Shown: one piece after another, positions 21,776 through 33,919 of the stretch | How positions within the stretch are numbered: position 1 is the stretch's first letter | Layout of the letters: each line of letters starts with the position of its first letter | From: Arenicola marina | Taxonomy: Eukaryota; Annelida; Polychaeta; Arenicolidae | Assembly (NCBI GenBank): GCA_964019135.1 | Contig: OZ025248.1 | Location: 71,182,119 to 71,246,118, forward strand | DNA length: 64,000 nucleotides | Direction: 5' to 3' | Translations under genes and position numbers: made by a program | The notes under the pieces: model-generated | What the model was told of the DNA's origin: nothing | Database searches by the model: none | The model's input: only the letters and a program-made list of their open reading frames with translations

Positions 21776-24700
21776 ATGGGGCGGAAGGTTACTTTAGCGA
21801 CATGTGCCCTGAATCAGTGGGCCATGGACTTTGAAGGAAATTTGAAACGCATTCTGCAGAGTGAGTTTACAAACAAATAATAAATTGGCATTGGCCATTG
21901 CCAATGGAAATCATCGACACCCATTGTTCAAGCAATATTGAATATGACAATGTTTGCTTTATAATTGTCTTATTAACGACATCGTAAAAGTGCGTAGATG
22001 CGATGCGCTGCTCTTTATATGCCAGCATGCACTTTTTACACTTAAGTGAAAATGTACTAAGCCCTACAAAAAGACAAATTTACATAAATAAATTTGGGTC
22101 CATCGTTATAGCGAAACCTTATTAATGCTCATATTCTATTTGTACAATATTTACTTTAAAATGTGAAGATATTGTCTAAGTAACAGAAGCATTTGTCTCT
22201 GACTGCTAGAGCCCGGTGCCAGGCCGCCATCTTGGTTATTATCATTTTACTGCTCTTAGAGTCATCACTTGGTGGTGTCATCTGCAATTATGGCTGCATG
22301 CTCGAATGTAGGTGAAATGGCAAAAGTTAAAAATAAGACAAACTTTATTTTTGCAAGAACTACATTTATTAAAACTATGCAAGCATTAAGTATATACAAA
22401 AATAGGTTATATTTCATACAGAGAGTACAAGTATGTATTATTTCACTGCATACTATTAGGGACGTCAGTGAATTCGCGAACAGCAACCGCGCTATTCTGA
22501 CAGCATGTGAAATACAGGTCCTAGTTTTGCATATATTTTGCAAAGAAATATTGTTCTATTCTACCCGTATTTGGTATCAAAATTGAGCCAAGCAATTTTC
22601 GAATACATAGGAACAATTGGTTAAAACTTTGTGCAAATATTCCGTTGATATATTTACGATTGTCTTAGCGAGCTGGACAAGAAATCATGAGCGCGGCCAT
22701 TTTGTTTCTTGACATAGGTCACATGATTGAAAGGATGTTGCAAAGGATTTTGGGGCAATATGATTTAACAGACCTTTTTAACAGAAAGAAGAAGCTTCAA
22801 AGATGTTTGCGAAACTAAGTTTATGATCATACCTACATCAGAAGTTACCTTAATTTATAGTTGAATTTAGTCAAGATTTTAAGGGCCCAGCATTTATTTG
22901 AAACTAGTTTGGCAAGCATAGGCATTGTTTATTGTGTAAGTTTGAACCTAGTTCTAACCGAAAATATCGTTACCTTGTCTCCATAGACGATCGCAAAAGA
23001 TCGCATGGCATTTGAGATGTACCTACCGCGAAGCGTCTGCTCCATGAATACGATTACCCTCAATATCGCTCACTTCCGGTTTTGTGTTTAGTTGTGAATT
23101 TAGACCTTTTTTCAAGTTTAATGTTTATTGCCTTGTGACATTCTATTTTAATCAATAAAATAAAATATTTGTCTTTATAATAATAGATTAAAGCTGCTCA
23201 TACAGCAATTTTCCCCTGCAAATTTTAATTAAAACTGCATAGATACAGCCATCTTCCCTTAACTGGGTTAAGTTATGATCAAAATATTTTGGAAAAACAT
23301 TCTGGACCCACTGTGACTGAACCTAAACTCTGAATGAGAAGTGGATGACATGTTAAGAAGCAGAAAATAATTATGTACAAGTTTGATGATGTGGTCTACA
23401 AGAAAGCCATTTTCCCATATAATTATGACACGCCTATTTGATTAAGAAAAAGTGATGTTATACAGTAACAGTCTGATAAACGGTGATGTATCACAGGTGC
23501 CAGGCTTCTCTGAATGGTTTAATGTTGTATATGATCAAAACAAGCACACAGTATATACCTATAAGCTGCAGGAGGATGTAAAACAAGGGGATCTGCAGAT
23601 ACTTGTAGAGAACTAATATCAGGTATAACATTATTCGACATTTTTTTCCTAAATAATACTATCCTATTATTGGTACTCACTATTAATTTACTATTTACTG
23701 GTAATTAATTTCATCACTATTAAAATTATATGGCATTTGACTGACTGCGCATCAAAGTAAGTTGTATTGGTACCTTGCATCACAAAACTATATCTAGTCT
23801 TGAAGCTATTCAAACAGTTGTTTCCCAGGCAAATCATACCAGGATCTAACATTGTTACATTTTGAAGCCTGATTAATGCAAGAATTAATTATTATTATTA
23901 TTTAATTACTATTGAAATATATTTCCTTGAACCTGCTCAATCTTTCATATCACTGCACTATGCAAAAAAAAATGTATTCTCGAGTAACGACTGATCGAAT
24001 AACTTTAAATATTTGTTACTTTCCGCGTCATTATGTTTTTGGTATATAAGATATAGATCTATATAGACCTATTGTAAAATTAGATGTAAATTATCCATAA
24101 TTTTACACACTAACACAGCAAATATTTATTTTATCTCATGTACAGCATCTAAATAAGTTAATCAATAATAACTGTTGCTTCTATTATACTACATATGTAT
24201 AATTTAACATGGTGGAAAGATTTAGCCAAAATATGGCAGAAAACTGACATTTAACAAAAAGTTATTTTTTCATGTCATTCATTTTCGGTAAAAGATAGCT
24301 CAATTTAGATTTCACCAATGTTCTTCTCTATCGAAAACCTTGACAATGATGTATAATATGTCCAAAACAACAGCATTTTTCAAAATCCTCCGACATCCCT
24401 AATACTATGCATATTTAAATTTTTCTACCAAAGACAGCTGGTTTTGCTAAAGCCGAAAAGTTAGTGGCGCTGCCTAGTGATTATCTTATGGGTGAGGCAT
24501 AAGGTCTGTGTCAGCATATCTTCCATAAAATCAAATAAATAATGTAAGAAAAAAAGAAGAGCATTGAAAACTTTATTATTTGGCATAAAATGGCCTGGTC
24601 AGTTTCGTCAAAGCTGAGAAGTTGCAGGTGCAGGTATACTTGAAGTTTAGTAAATAAGGCACAAATTATACAAGAGCATTAATTTAATTTACTTAAAGTT

Positions 24701-27700
24701 TACTTGGACTTCCTGCACCTTGTCCAACTGGTAATTTACGCCTGGTTTTGCTACATTTCACTTGGTTCCGCTATAACAATGTACCAAAATGGCAGTGTTA
24801 CATAATAATAATAGTCATCTAAAACATCAAGTGCATGCTCATCAACCAAATGCTAGTATAGTCTATGAGGAGTACAGCATCCTGTCTATACAGTTTTACA
24901 CTGCCCTTCTTTCTGGTCATATGTATCTAATAATTTCCGTCATCAAGGTGTTTGGCGGCAAGAATATAGACTAAAATGGTAATATGCAAGCAAAAATTAG
25001 ATCAGTTGGTTAATTAAAGAGAACTTATTTATGATATGAAGTTAAAAAGGTGAAACATTGCGAAATGAACTAGCGCTTTGCCCCCAACTGTCAAACTTGG
25101 CATTTTCTAATGGCGTGTATAAGGTTGCATCTATCATGTATAGGGTTGCATCACCGAGAGGCGAGTCTGCGGCTAACAGTTAAATAGTTCAACAAACTAG
25201 CAGTTTGACAAGGGTTCATATCTAAAGTTACAACTGATGCTTGGATCATTTGTTAGTTGTCGTCCTGTCATTCACAGCTCGTTTTCATTTATTTAACTTA
25301 TTTCTGGCACGTGGCACCATAGTGCATGTGAGATGTCCATCATTGGATAGATCTTTCTGTTTCTTTGTCACCTTCTTCATAAATTTCACTAATTGAACTT
25401 GTATTGTACATTCAACTATGCTACATACTTGTGTCTTGTATTCTTCATTCAGAGTGTGCCTCTGTAATACCCTGGCCATTCCTATAAAAATTTGTATCAT
25501 GTAAGATCCACTGTAGAATTACAGGAGATAGTCCTGATTATGTTGTATGCCATTTGTCTAGCCCTGATACATGGCTGATCATATGCGCTGGTAACTGACG
25601 TGCAAGAGAGCCATGAAGTGCACCCCACATAGGGCCAGGAATTGATGGGGTTGTGCATGCATCATGTAGCTTTTTGCCCATATCAATAAATCGCCTATGA
25701 TCCAAAGTGATAAAAGATAATTCGGCAAATGTTTAACTTTTGTTGTCTTATAGAGTATTTGCTGTACACATTTTAAAAAGTGTCATAACTGCAATAAACA
25801 ACACACTTTTTTTCTTGACACTCGCTACAATTCCTGGTTGCATGTGGGTTGCACTTCATGACTCTCTCGTGCGTTGGGTACCAGCACGTATGAGAGTCAT
25901 GAATCAAGGCTACCATTAGTCATGCAAAACTTAAATTACTTTAGCTTGATAATTTTCAATGGACATTAACTTTTGTGTCTTATTTTTGTATCATTTCATT
26001 ACAGGTATTGAGGAAGCTAAAGATAGTGGTGCCAGTTATAGACTAGGGCCGGAACTTGAGATCACGTAAGTAACCTGGTTTGGCAATAAAGGCATATTGC
26101 CATGGGCTCTTTCTTGCTGTGATAATTTTCATTACTCCAGTAGGAGCATATCTGAGCTGAGGAACATAGCTCCATCTAGTAAATGGGAGCTTGGGACATT
26201 TGTACATAACTATTACAGACTAGAAAAACTTGTTATTATATTCACCAACTTCTGTTCACACCAAATTCACAGCAATCAGCAAAGTTCTGTTCTGTAGGTA
26301 GGATGGGTAGGACACCAGTAAGTCTGAACTTGAGGTAGTACATCAAGTAAATGGATACTTTGGAAACTCTGCATATTGTGCTTTTCTAAGGATATTCCCT
26401 ACATCATTACTGTCCTTGGAAGATTTTATTTACAAATGAGAAGATATATTTGCTTGCTTATTTTGCAGGGGATATGGATGTAATGATCACTTCCTGGAAG
26501 GTGATACACTTCTCCATTCCTTTCAAGTGCTTGCAACTCTCCTTACTTCACCTGTGTGCCATGATATCATTTGTGATGTCGGCATGTAAGTATAATAATA
26601 TCCTAAAGTAATATATGATTTGGTATTATTTTAACTTTCCTGTCTAGCTTTGTTTTACATGTTCTCTAATAGTACTGGTAGTTACCGTTAGTATAAAGCT
26701 GTGATATATGAGGTGTGTTGTACCTGCTTGAATCTTTTCCGTTTGATAGTACCGGTAGTATGATTGTTATCATGATGTCATGGTAGCATATCTAGTATCA
26801 GCATAATATCTATGTAACAGAACCTTATACCAGCCACATATGCACATCATCTGGTTATCTATAAGTATTTTATTTTGCCTTTCAGGCCTGTGATGCATAA
26901 AAATGTCCTCTACAACTGCAGGGTGATATTTTTGAATCAGTAAGTAAGAAAGCAGAATATTGCTGATCATTACATGTTTCGTTATGATATATTCTTCTGC
27001 ATGGACCAAAGGAAACGAAACGTGGACAACTTTCCTCTTTTAGGAGATGTTAACCACTAATAGCCGTTAGTTAATGTGTGAGTGCCAGGAGCAGCTTAGG
27101 AGCTAGCTCTTGTCACAAGTTATCGTCAATACTTGTAACTCAAGGTTAAAAAGGAAACCAGAGAATGGCTACTCTAACATGACTTCAGTGAAACCCTAAC
27201 TGCAAATAATTGTGCAGATAGGATCGGACTATCGAGAACTTTATAATTCATGACATTTAACATTTTTATGCGTTTGTTTTTTAGGCAAATACTGCTGATA
27301 CGACCGAAGATGATGTTGTGTAATGATCAGAACTACCGGGAGATGCGGTGGTTTACGGCTTGGAATAAACCCAAGGAAGTTGAGGAGTATTGCCTGCCAA
27401 GAATAATTCACGACATTGCTGGGCAGGTAAATTGTTCATATAATTACCCGGTGGTGTGGAGAAATACAAACTTGTTCAAATGACGATTAAGGATTCCATA
27501 GATTCACCTACCTTTTTTGCTTTTGAGGAAATCGCGATGGCTTCCCGCAATGATTGGTTGTATATTCAGGACGCTTTAACCACATTTGGTCCTATCGCGT
27601 CAATGGGAGGAGGAAAGGAGAGTGGAGCCATGTCGCCGGGGGTAACCTCCTACTCTTTCCGAAGATGAACATGGGATCTTTATCCTGCGACCACACAGAC

Positions 27701-30700
27701 ATGGCCGCAGCGGAGCTCGGGCTTCATAGATGAAGACAATACGTTTGTGATGATAACATTTATTGATATTTATTTTCAGAGAACTGTGCCATTTGGAGAT
27801 GGTGTGTTGTCTACGCTAGACACATGCTTTGGGTCAGAAATATGTGAAGAGCTGTGGAACCCTGCCAGGTAATTTGATCTGGACGGTCACGATCCTTACG
27901 AAGACACTAGCCTAAAATAATGAAGGTGCGTGTATGTTAAGAAGTCGGTTTCGTGTTGTTTTATGTTTGTGATATATATTCCACTTGCCCAAGACCTGGC
28001 ATACATTGTTCCGTAAGTAAACGCAGGATACATTTCGTCGCTTTTCTTTGTGTATTATTTCTTAATGTATATCACAGGTACTATAATAAGCAATTCTTGA
28101 AAATGATTTACTTTTGCTTATCCATATTTCCTTTCCAACTGTAAAAATTCCGAATATCAAACCAATGAATTATCTTTGCCTGAGGGGAATCATGACTTAC
28201 ACAATGCTTTGGTCTCTAGCCGCCACATAGATATGGGCATGGACGGCGTGGAAATCATCTGCAATGGCAGTGGCAGCCACCACGAGCTGAGGAAGGCTTA
28301 CATCAGGGTCGACCTAGTCAAGAGCGCCACGGCCAAGGTAACCGCCTACAAATTGTCTGTCGCATGCCTCATCAAGTTGCAAAATTGAAGAGTAGTTTGC
28401 TGGTCCATGCCAGAAATACATCTAAAAGATTTGCCTTACAGGCCTTCATGTCTACAAAATTGGCCCCCAAAACTCTCAACATGTTATCCATGCTATCCAT
28501 GATAGGGAGGCGGCGTTTACCTGTTCGCCAACCAACTAGGCTGTGATGGGGAACGAGTCTACTACGACGGCTGTGCCATGATAGCTGTCAACGGGGAAAT
28601 CGTGGCGCAGGGATCGCAGTTCGCCATCAAGGACGTGGTAAGTAATATGATTCGCCTGTGGCCCATTAACTGGTCATTTCGACAATTCAGTCCGTTATAG
28701 TTTAAATAATTTATAGTTATAGTTGTAATAATTATTTCACAATATCTTTAAAACCGCCAGATCTAAACGTCCGTTAAGTGATTATGCAATTTGCTCCTAC
28801 AGATGAGGAAAGATCGTAGAACCGTTCATTTAATATAACCGCTTAATCTTGCATTGGCGGTTCTACGGTACCACAGCGGCCGGTGTCCCCGTGCCTGGCG
28901 ACTGTGCAATCGTGGGCCGGCCGTTGCAAGAACCCCCCTCCGCACTCTTCGCAAATGCTCTTCCAGCAATCCACCTGTAATAGCATGTATGAATGTTCCT
29001 TCAGGAAGTGATAACGGCCACGGTCGACCTGGAAGACGTACGCACCTATAAGAATGGAATCAGAAGTCGAACCAACTTTGTAAGAGCTTTACATACATAA
29101 TGAAGGCAATTATTTGCTTAATATCGTCCTGTTAACATTAATGGCTATTGATATATAATATGAAATATATATTACGATATATATTATCTTTTTATTCATT
29201 TTTCTATTTTGAACATATTCTGTATAAAATAATTTTTCGAAATAGTTGAATCTTATATTTTTATATTCCTCAAATGAATGTCTCGAGCTTGGTTACTATA
29301 TTTGTTTTTTCGAAGACGACATAATTCCTCAGGCCTTGATTGTGAGTGGTCCTGAAGATCAATGTTTATCAATGCAGGCGGCGCAGTTGAATTCCTTCCC
29401 TAGGATAAGAGCGGATTTTGCCGTGACCTCGGATGACCCGTTCTTGGCGGTCTCTCCACCAATCGTGTGGCAGTATCACACACCGGATGAGGAAATCAGG
29501 TATGTCTCGGATGCTTTCTTTGATAAGCTCCGATATATGATGTGACGCCGGAGAGTCAAAGGCTCAAATTCTGCTCAGCGAAAATAGACAACAATGGTTT
29601 ACACCAATGTATATTTGCTTTACAATATTTCTGCTACCGTTGTTTTCATTCGTTCTTCCCGTCGTTTCTCTCAGCCTGGGCCCGGCCTGCTGGCTGTGGG
29701 ACTACTTGCGGCGGAGCGGGCAGGGTGGCTTCTTCCTTCCCCTCAGTGGCGGCATCGACAGCTCCAGTACCGCCTGTATCGTGGCCTCCATGTGCCACCA
29801 GGTCTGCAAGGCCGCCAAGGCCGGGGGTAAGTCTCCCATCTTCTGTGTTAGAGAAGGTGGTCCTGGGTTCGAACCCGGGGTCGGGCGCACGGGCCGGCCG
29901 GGTAGCTCAGTGGGTTGGAGCGCTCGCCTTGAGTGTTCTGGCCGTCTGGGAGCCTAACGTCCTCACGTGGATCGATGGTTCGAGCCCCGCTGTGGCCATG
30001 TCTGTGTGAACACAGGATAAAGATCCCATGTCCTTCTTCGCTAAGAGTAGGGGAAGTCGCCCGGAGACATGGCTCCACTCGCCCTTCCTTCTTCCTTTGA
30101 CGCGATATGATCGTGGTTAAGCGTCCTGAATATACAACCAACTTGGGTCGTGCGCATAATCTGGGACATATGTCATAATTATTCTTTCATCGTCCCGCGA
30201 GGTTCCCTGGCCACTGGTTAACCCTTGTGTGTGTGCATGAAAGGGGCCAACAACAACAATTAATTTCATGTTATTTCGTTTCCAGATGCCAACGTGATCC
30301 AGGACGCCAGGAACGTCGTGGGGGATCAGAATTACGTGCCGGTTGATCCCAAAGAGATGTGCGGCCGGATCTTCACGACGTGTTACATGGGCTCCGACAA
30401 CAGTTCCCAGGAGACCAAGGAGCGCGCCAAGAGTCTCGCCGGACAGCTCGGCAGGTACGCCAACCGTCATAACGGGCAATCGCGGAACGGCTCATGAATA
30501 TTCTAGGGACGGCCGTGGCGTAATCTCATCAATATTCACGGAACGGCTGTGGCGTAATCTCATGAATATTCACCGGACGGCTGTGGCGTAATCTCATAAA
30601 TATTCACGGGACGGCTATATTGCTATTATCGAGACCGCGTTTATGGGATAATATTTATGACGATAACAGTGATATTCTCGCCTTACCGATTACCGATTTT

Positions 30701-33700
30701 TTCTTTAACATGCGGTATTTGTTTTATTATCATTGTTTGCATCTCCTACCGCTAAGCTGAGTTTGTGGATTTTTTTTGCAGCTACCATATGTCCATCAAC
30801 ATCGAGCCGGCCGTGGCGGCTCTGCTGGCTGTGTTCGCACTTGTCGTGGGTCGCCGTCCCAAGTTCAAGGTTCATGGAGGGAGCCCGAGAGAAAACCTGG
30901 CTCTGCAAAACATCCAGGTAAGAACTAGCAAGAGCCAGAGCCTTGTCATGGATATGAAACCGAGATTTACATCGAATAAGAGCTTTTTTAATTATTGAAC
31001 ATGAAAATGGACTGCATCGACTGCACAATCGGTTGCGTGAATTCATTTCCATGAAATCACGTTCTTATCTCAGCAGTTCAATATATTCTTTTGTTCCTTG
31101 TCTACCTGATCTCGTCTTGCAACAAGACCGGCATTCGTGTCTGTTTGCATCCTACATGACGTCTTGTTATTCTGTACGTAAGAAGCCGCAGGACCTTGGT
31201 ATATACCACTATATATGGTGTTGTTGGTACGTGTATATATAAGTTACATGTACATCGTTGTAGCCCCTTCATAGTGCGGTGCCACGCATGTAGTGCGGTC
31301 ATTTATTTAAAGAGGCAGGAGTAACGCCAGTAAAAGTAAATCGCTGTAATTGACGCTGACCGTGTATGTGTAAATACGTATTAGATTTGAGAACTCGCCC
31401 AGCCCTGTGTCCAGTATATTAGGAACCATACGGAGATCCGGGTCATCATTGATCCTATAGCATCATAACTTAATTTCGAACTACTGTTTTTGTGTTTAGG
31501 CTCGCGTGCGGATGGTGCTGGCCTACCTGTTTGCCCAGCTGACCTTGTGGGCCAGAGGTCGTTCCGGAGGCCTCCTTGTGCTGGGTTCAGCCAACGTGGA
31601 CGAAGCGTAAGTGCCTGTCTCACACCATGTTGGGGGCCGGCCCGATAGCTCAGTGGGTTAGAGCGCTCGCATTGAGTGCTCTGGCCACCTGAGAGCCTAA
31701 CGGCACGTGGGTCGGTGGTTCGAGTAGAGTAGGGGATTACCCCTCGTGGACATGGCTCCACGCTCCCTTCTTTCTCCCATTGACGCGATATGACCAAAAT
31801 GGGGTCAAAGCGTCCTAAATATATACAACGAACCAACCACACCCTGTTAACCATATTTAATACAGCTAAGGTGAGCATTAGTTTGACCCCTCAAGGCGCA
31901 ATATTCTGGCGGTAACGCTAGGAACGCGAGGTATTTCCTGAATGGATAGCGCAATGATTCCAGGTTGCAAGAAAGAATGTCCGATATGGCATGACTGATT
32001 TTCTGCATTTTATACTTGATATTTGAAATATATAACATTTTTAGATAGGCTGAGTTATTCACATGTATTTCTATAGATAGGTTTCTAGATATTAAGTGTT
32101 AAGTCATAAGACGCGTGCCCCATGTATATCCTGTTTGCGTGTGTGTTGTAATATGGCTTCATGTGTTTGTAGACTCCGGGGATACATGACCAAATACGAC
32201 TGCTCCAGTGCAGACCTCAACCCTATAGGGGGTATAAGTAAGACTGACCTGAGGTCATTCATACGCTACTGTCGGAGCCACTTCGGCTGGACGGCGCTGG
32301 ACGGGTAGGCATCGCATCAATTGTTAATACACACTCGCGTACTTATTATGTCACTTTGCGCTACATTTGTATGGCTTTGCCAGCTGATATACAACATTGT
32401 TATCACTTGAGCTTTCTTGCCAATCTGGATCGGTTATCAACGTGTAACCCGCCCCAGAACGACACATAGAAACTAAGTTCCCATGTTCCATTGATCGTTT
32501 TTCATTGCTTACACACTGTTACTGCCAAGCGACAGTTTTAGCACGTGTGCCAAGTCGATGGGCTGCAATGTATCATATGTTTGGTGAGTGACGACGTGTC
32601 TGGTTTTTGTGTTTCTAGGATCTACAGTGCACCCCCTACTGCCGAACTGGAGCCGCTGTCCAACGGACATGTGGCTCAGACGGACGAGGTAATTAAGCCA
32701 TCTCTGTCCGGCTTCTCTGGTCGACACTGTGAACAACCACCCATTGTGTGTGATCATTGCGCTTTGTGTGCACCTTGGGGCCGGCCCGATAGCTCAGTGA
32801 GTTAGAGCGCTCGCCTCGAGTGCTCTGGCCACCTGCAAGCCTAACGGCACGTGGATCGGTGGTTCGCGCCCCGCTGTGACCTTGTCTGTGTGGTCGCAGG
32901 AAAAAGATCCCATGTCCTTCTTCGCAAGGAGTAAAGGTTGATGTGATTGGGGTTTAACGGCGCAAAGAGTAAGGGGTTACCCCGGGGGACATGGCTCCAC
33001 TCTCCATTCCTTCTCCCATTGACGCTATATGACTAAACGTGGTTAAAGCGTCCTGAATGTACAACCATCCAATCGTGTGCGCCTTGTGCGGAGTATCTTC
33101 GGTTGTGTAGGGTTTAGTTAATGATTCCGGGAGATGTCATTAAAACAGCTTCGCCGCTATGTACACGTAAGTGGCCGAAAACACCGATTCCTTATTTTTC
33201 TTGTAATTAGCATGAATTTCTGCTCCGGCGTTTGTACGCCGTTATAGCGGGTGTTTTGTTTGTGTCAGGATGACATGGGCATGACGTATGATGAGCTGTC
33301 GACCTACGGGCGCCTCCGTTGCCCCGGGAGATGTGGCCCCTACGCCATGTTCACCAAGCTGGTAGCTTCCTGGAAGGACCACTGCACACCGGCTGAGGTA
33401 TGTACTGTGCCGGTATTTTTCTGGGTGGCATGACATATATAAGGGACACGATTACTGAACCGCTCATGACGTGGAATAGTATAGGTACATGTAGATACGA
33501 TGTGAAAAGGATGAGCCAGGATAAATGAAGGGTATTATTTTATTATTAATATATATTCATTAATTATATATACATTAAGTATATATATATATATATTTTC
33601 GTACTGTCATGATTAGCTATGTGATGAACTACATCTCCGAGATCTATGTACATCTATTTGTTTAGGTCACCGAGAAGGTGAACATGGTTATATATATGTA

Positions 33701-33797
33701 CATATATTTGTTTACACGTGACCGAGGAGGTGAACATGTTTATATATATGTATGAAATGAACGTCTATTTGTTTAGGTGGACACGAAGGTGAAAATG

Positions 33798-33838
<41 letters not shown>

Positions 33839-33884
33839 TCTGGTTTCTCTTCATTTCCACGCATAAATCTTTCGCCTTTTACTA

Positions 33885-33919
<35 letters not shown>

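Noticed and set aside
29853-29890. Possible tRNA gene
   Set aside because: Only a B box and part of a T-arm are present; no A box, anticodon arm or acceptor stem pairs. It is a SINE or tRNA relic.
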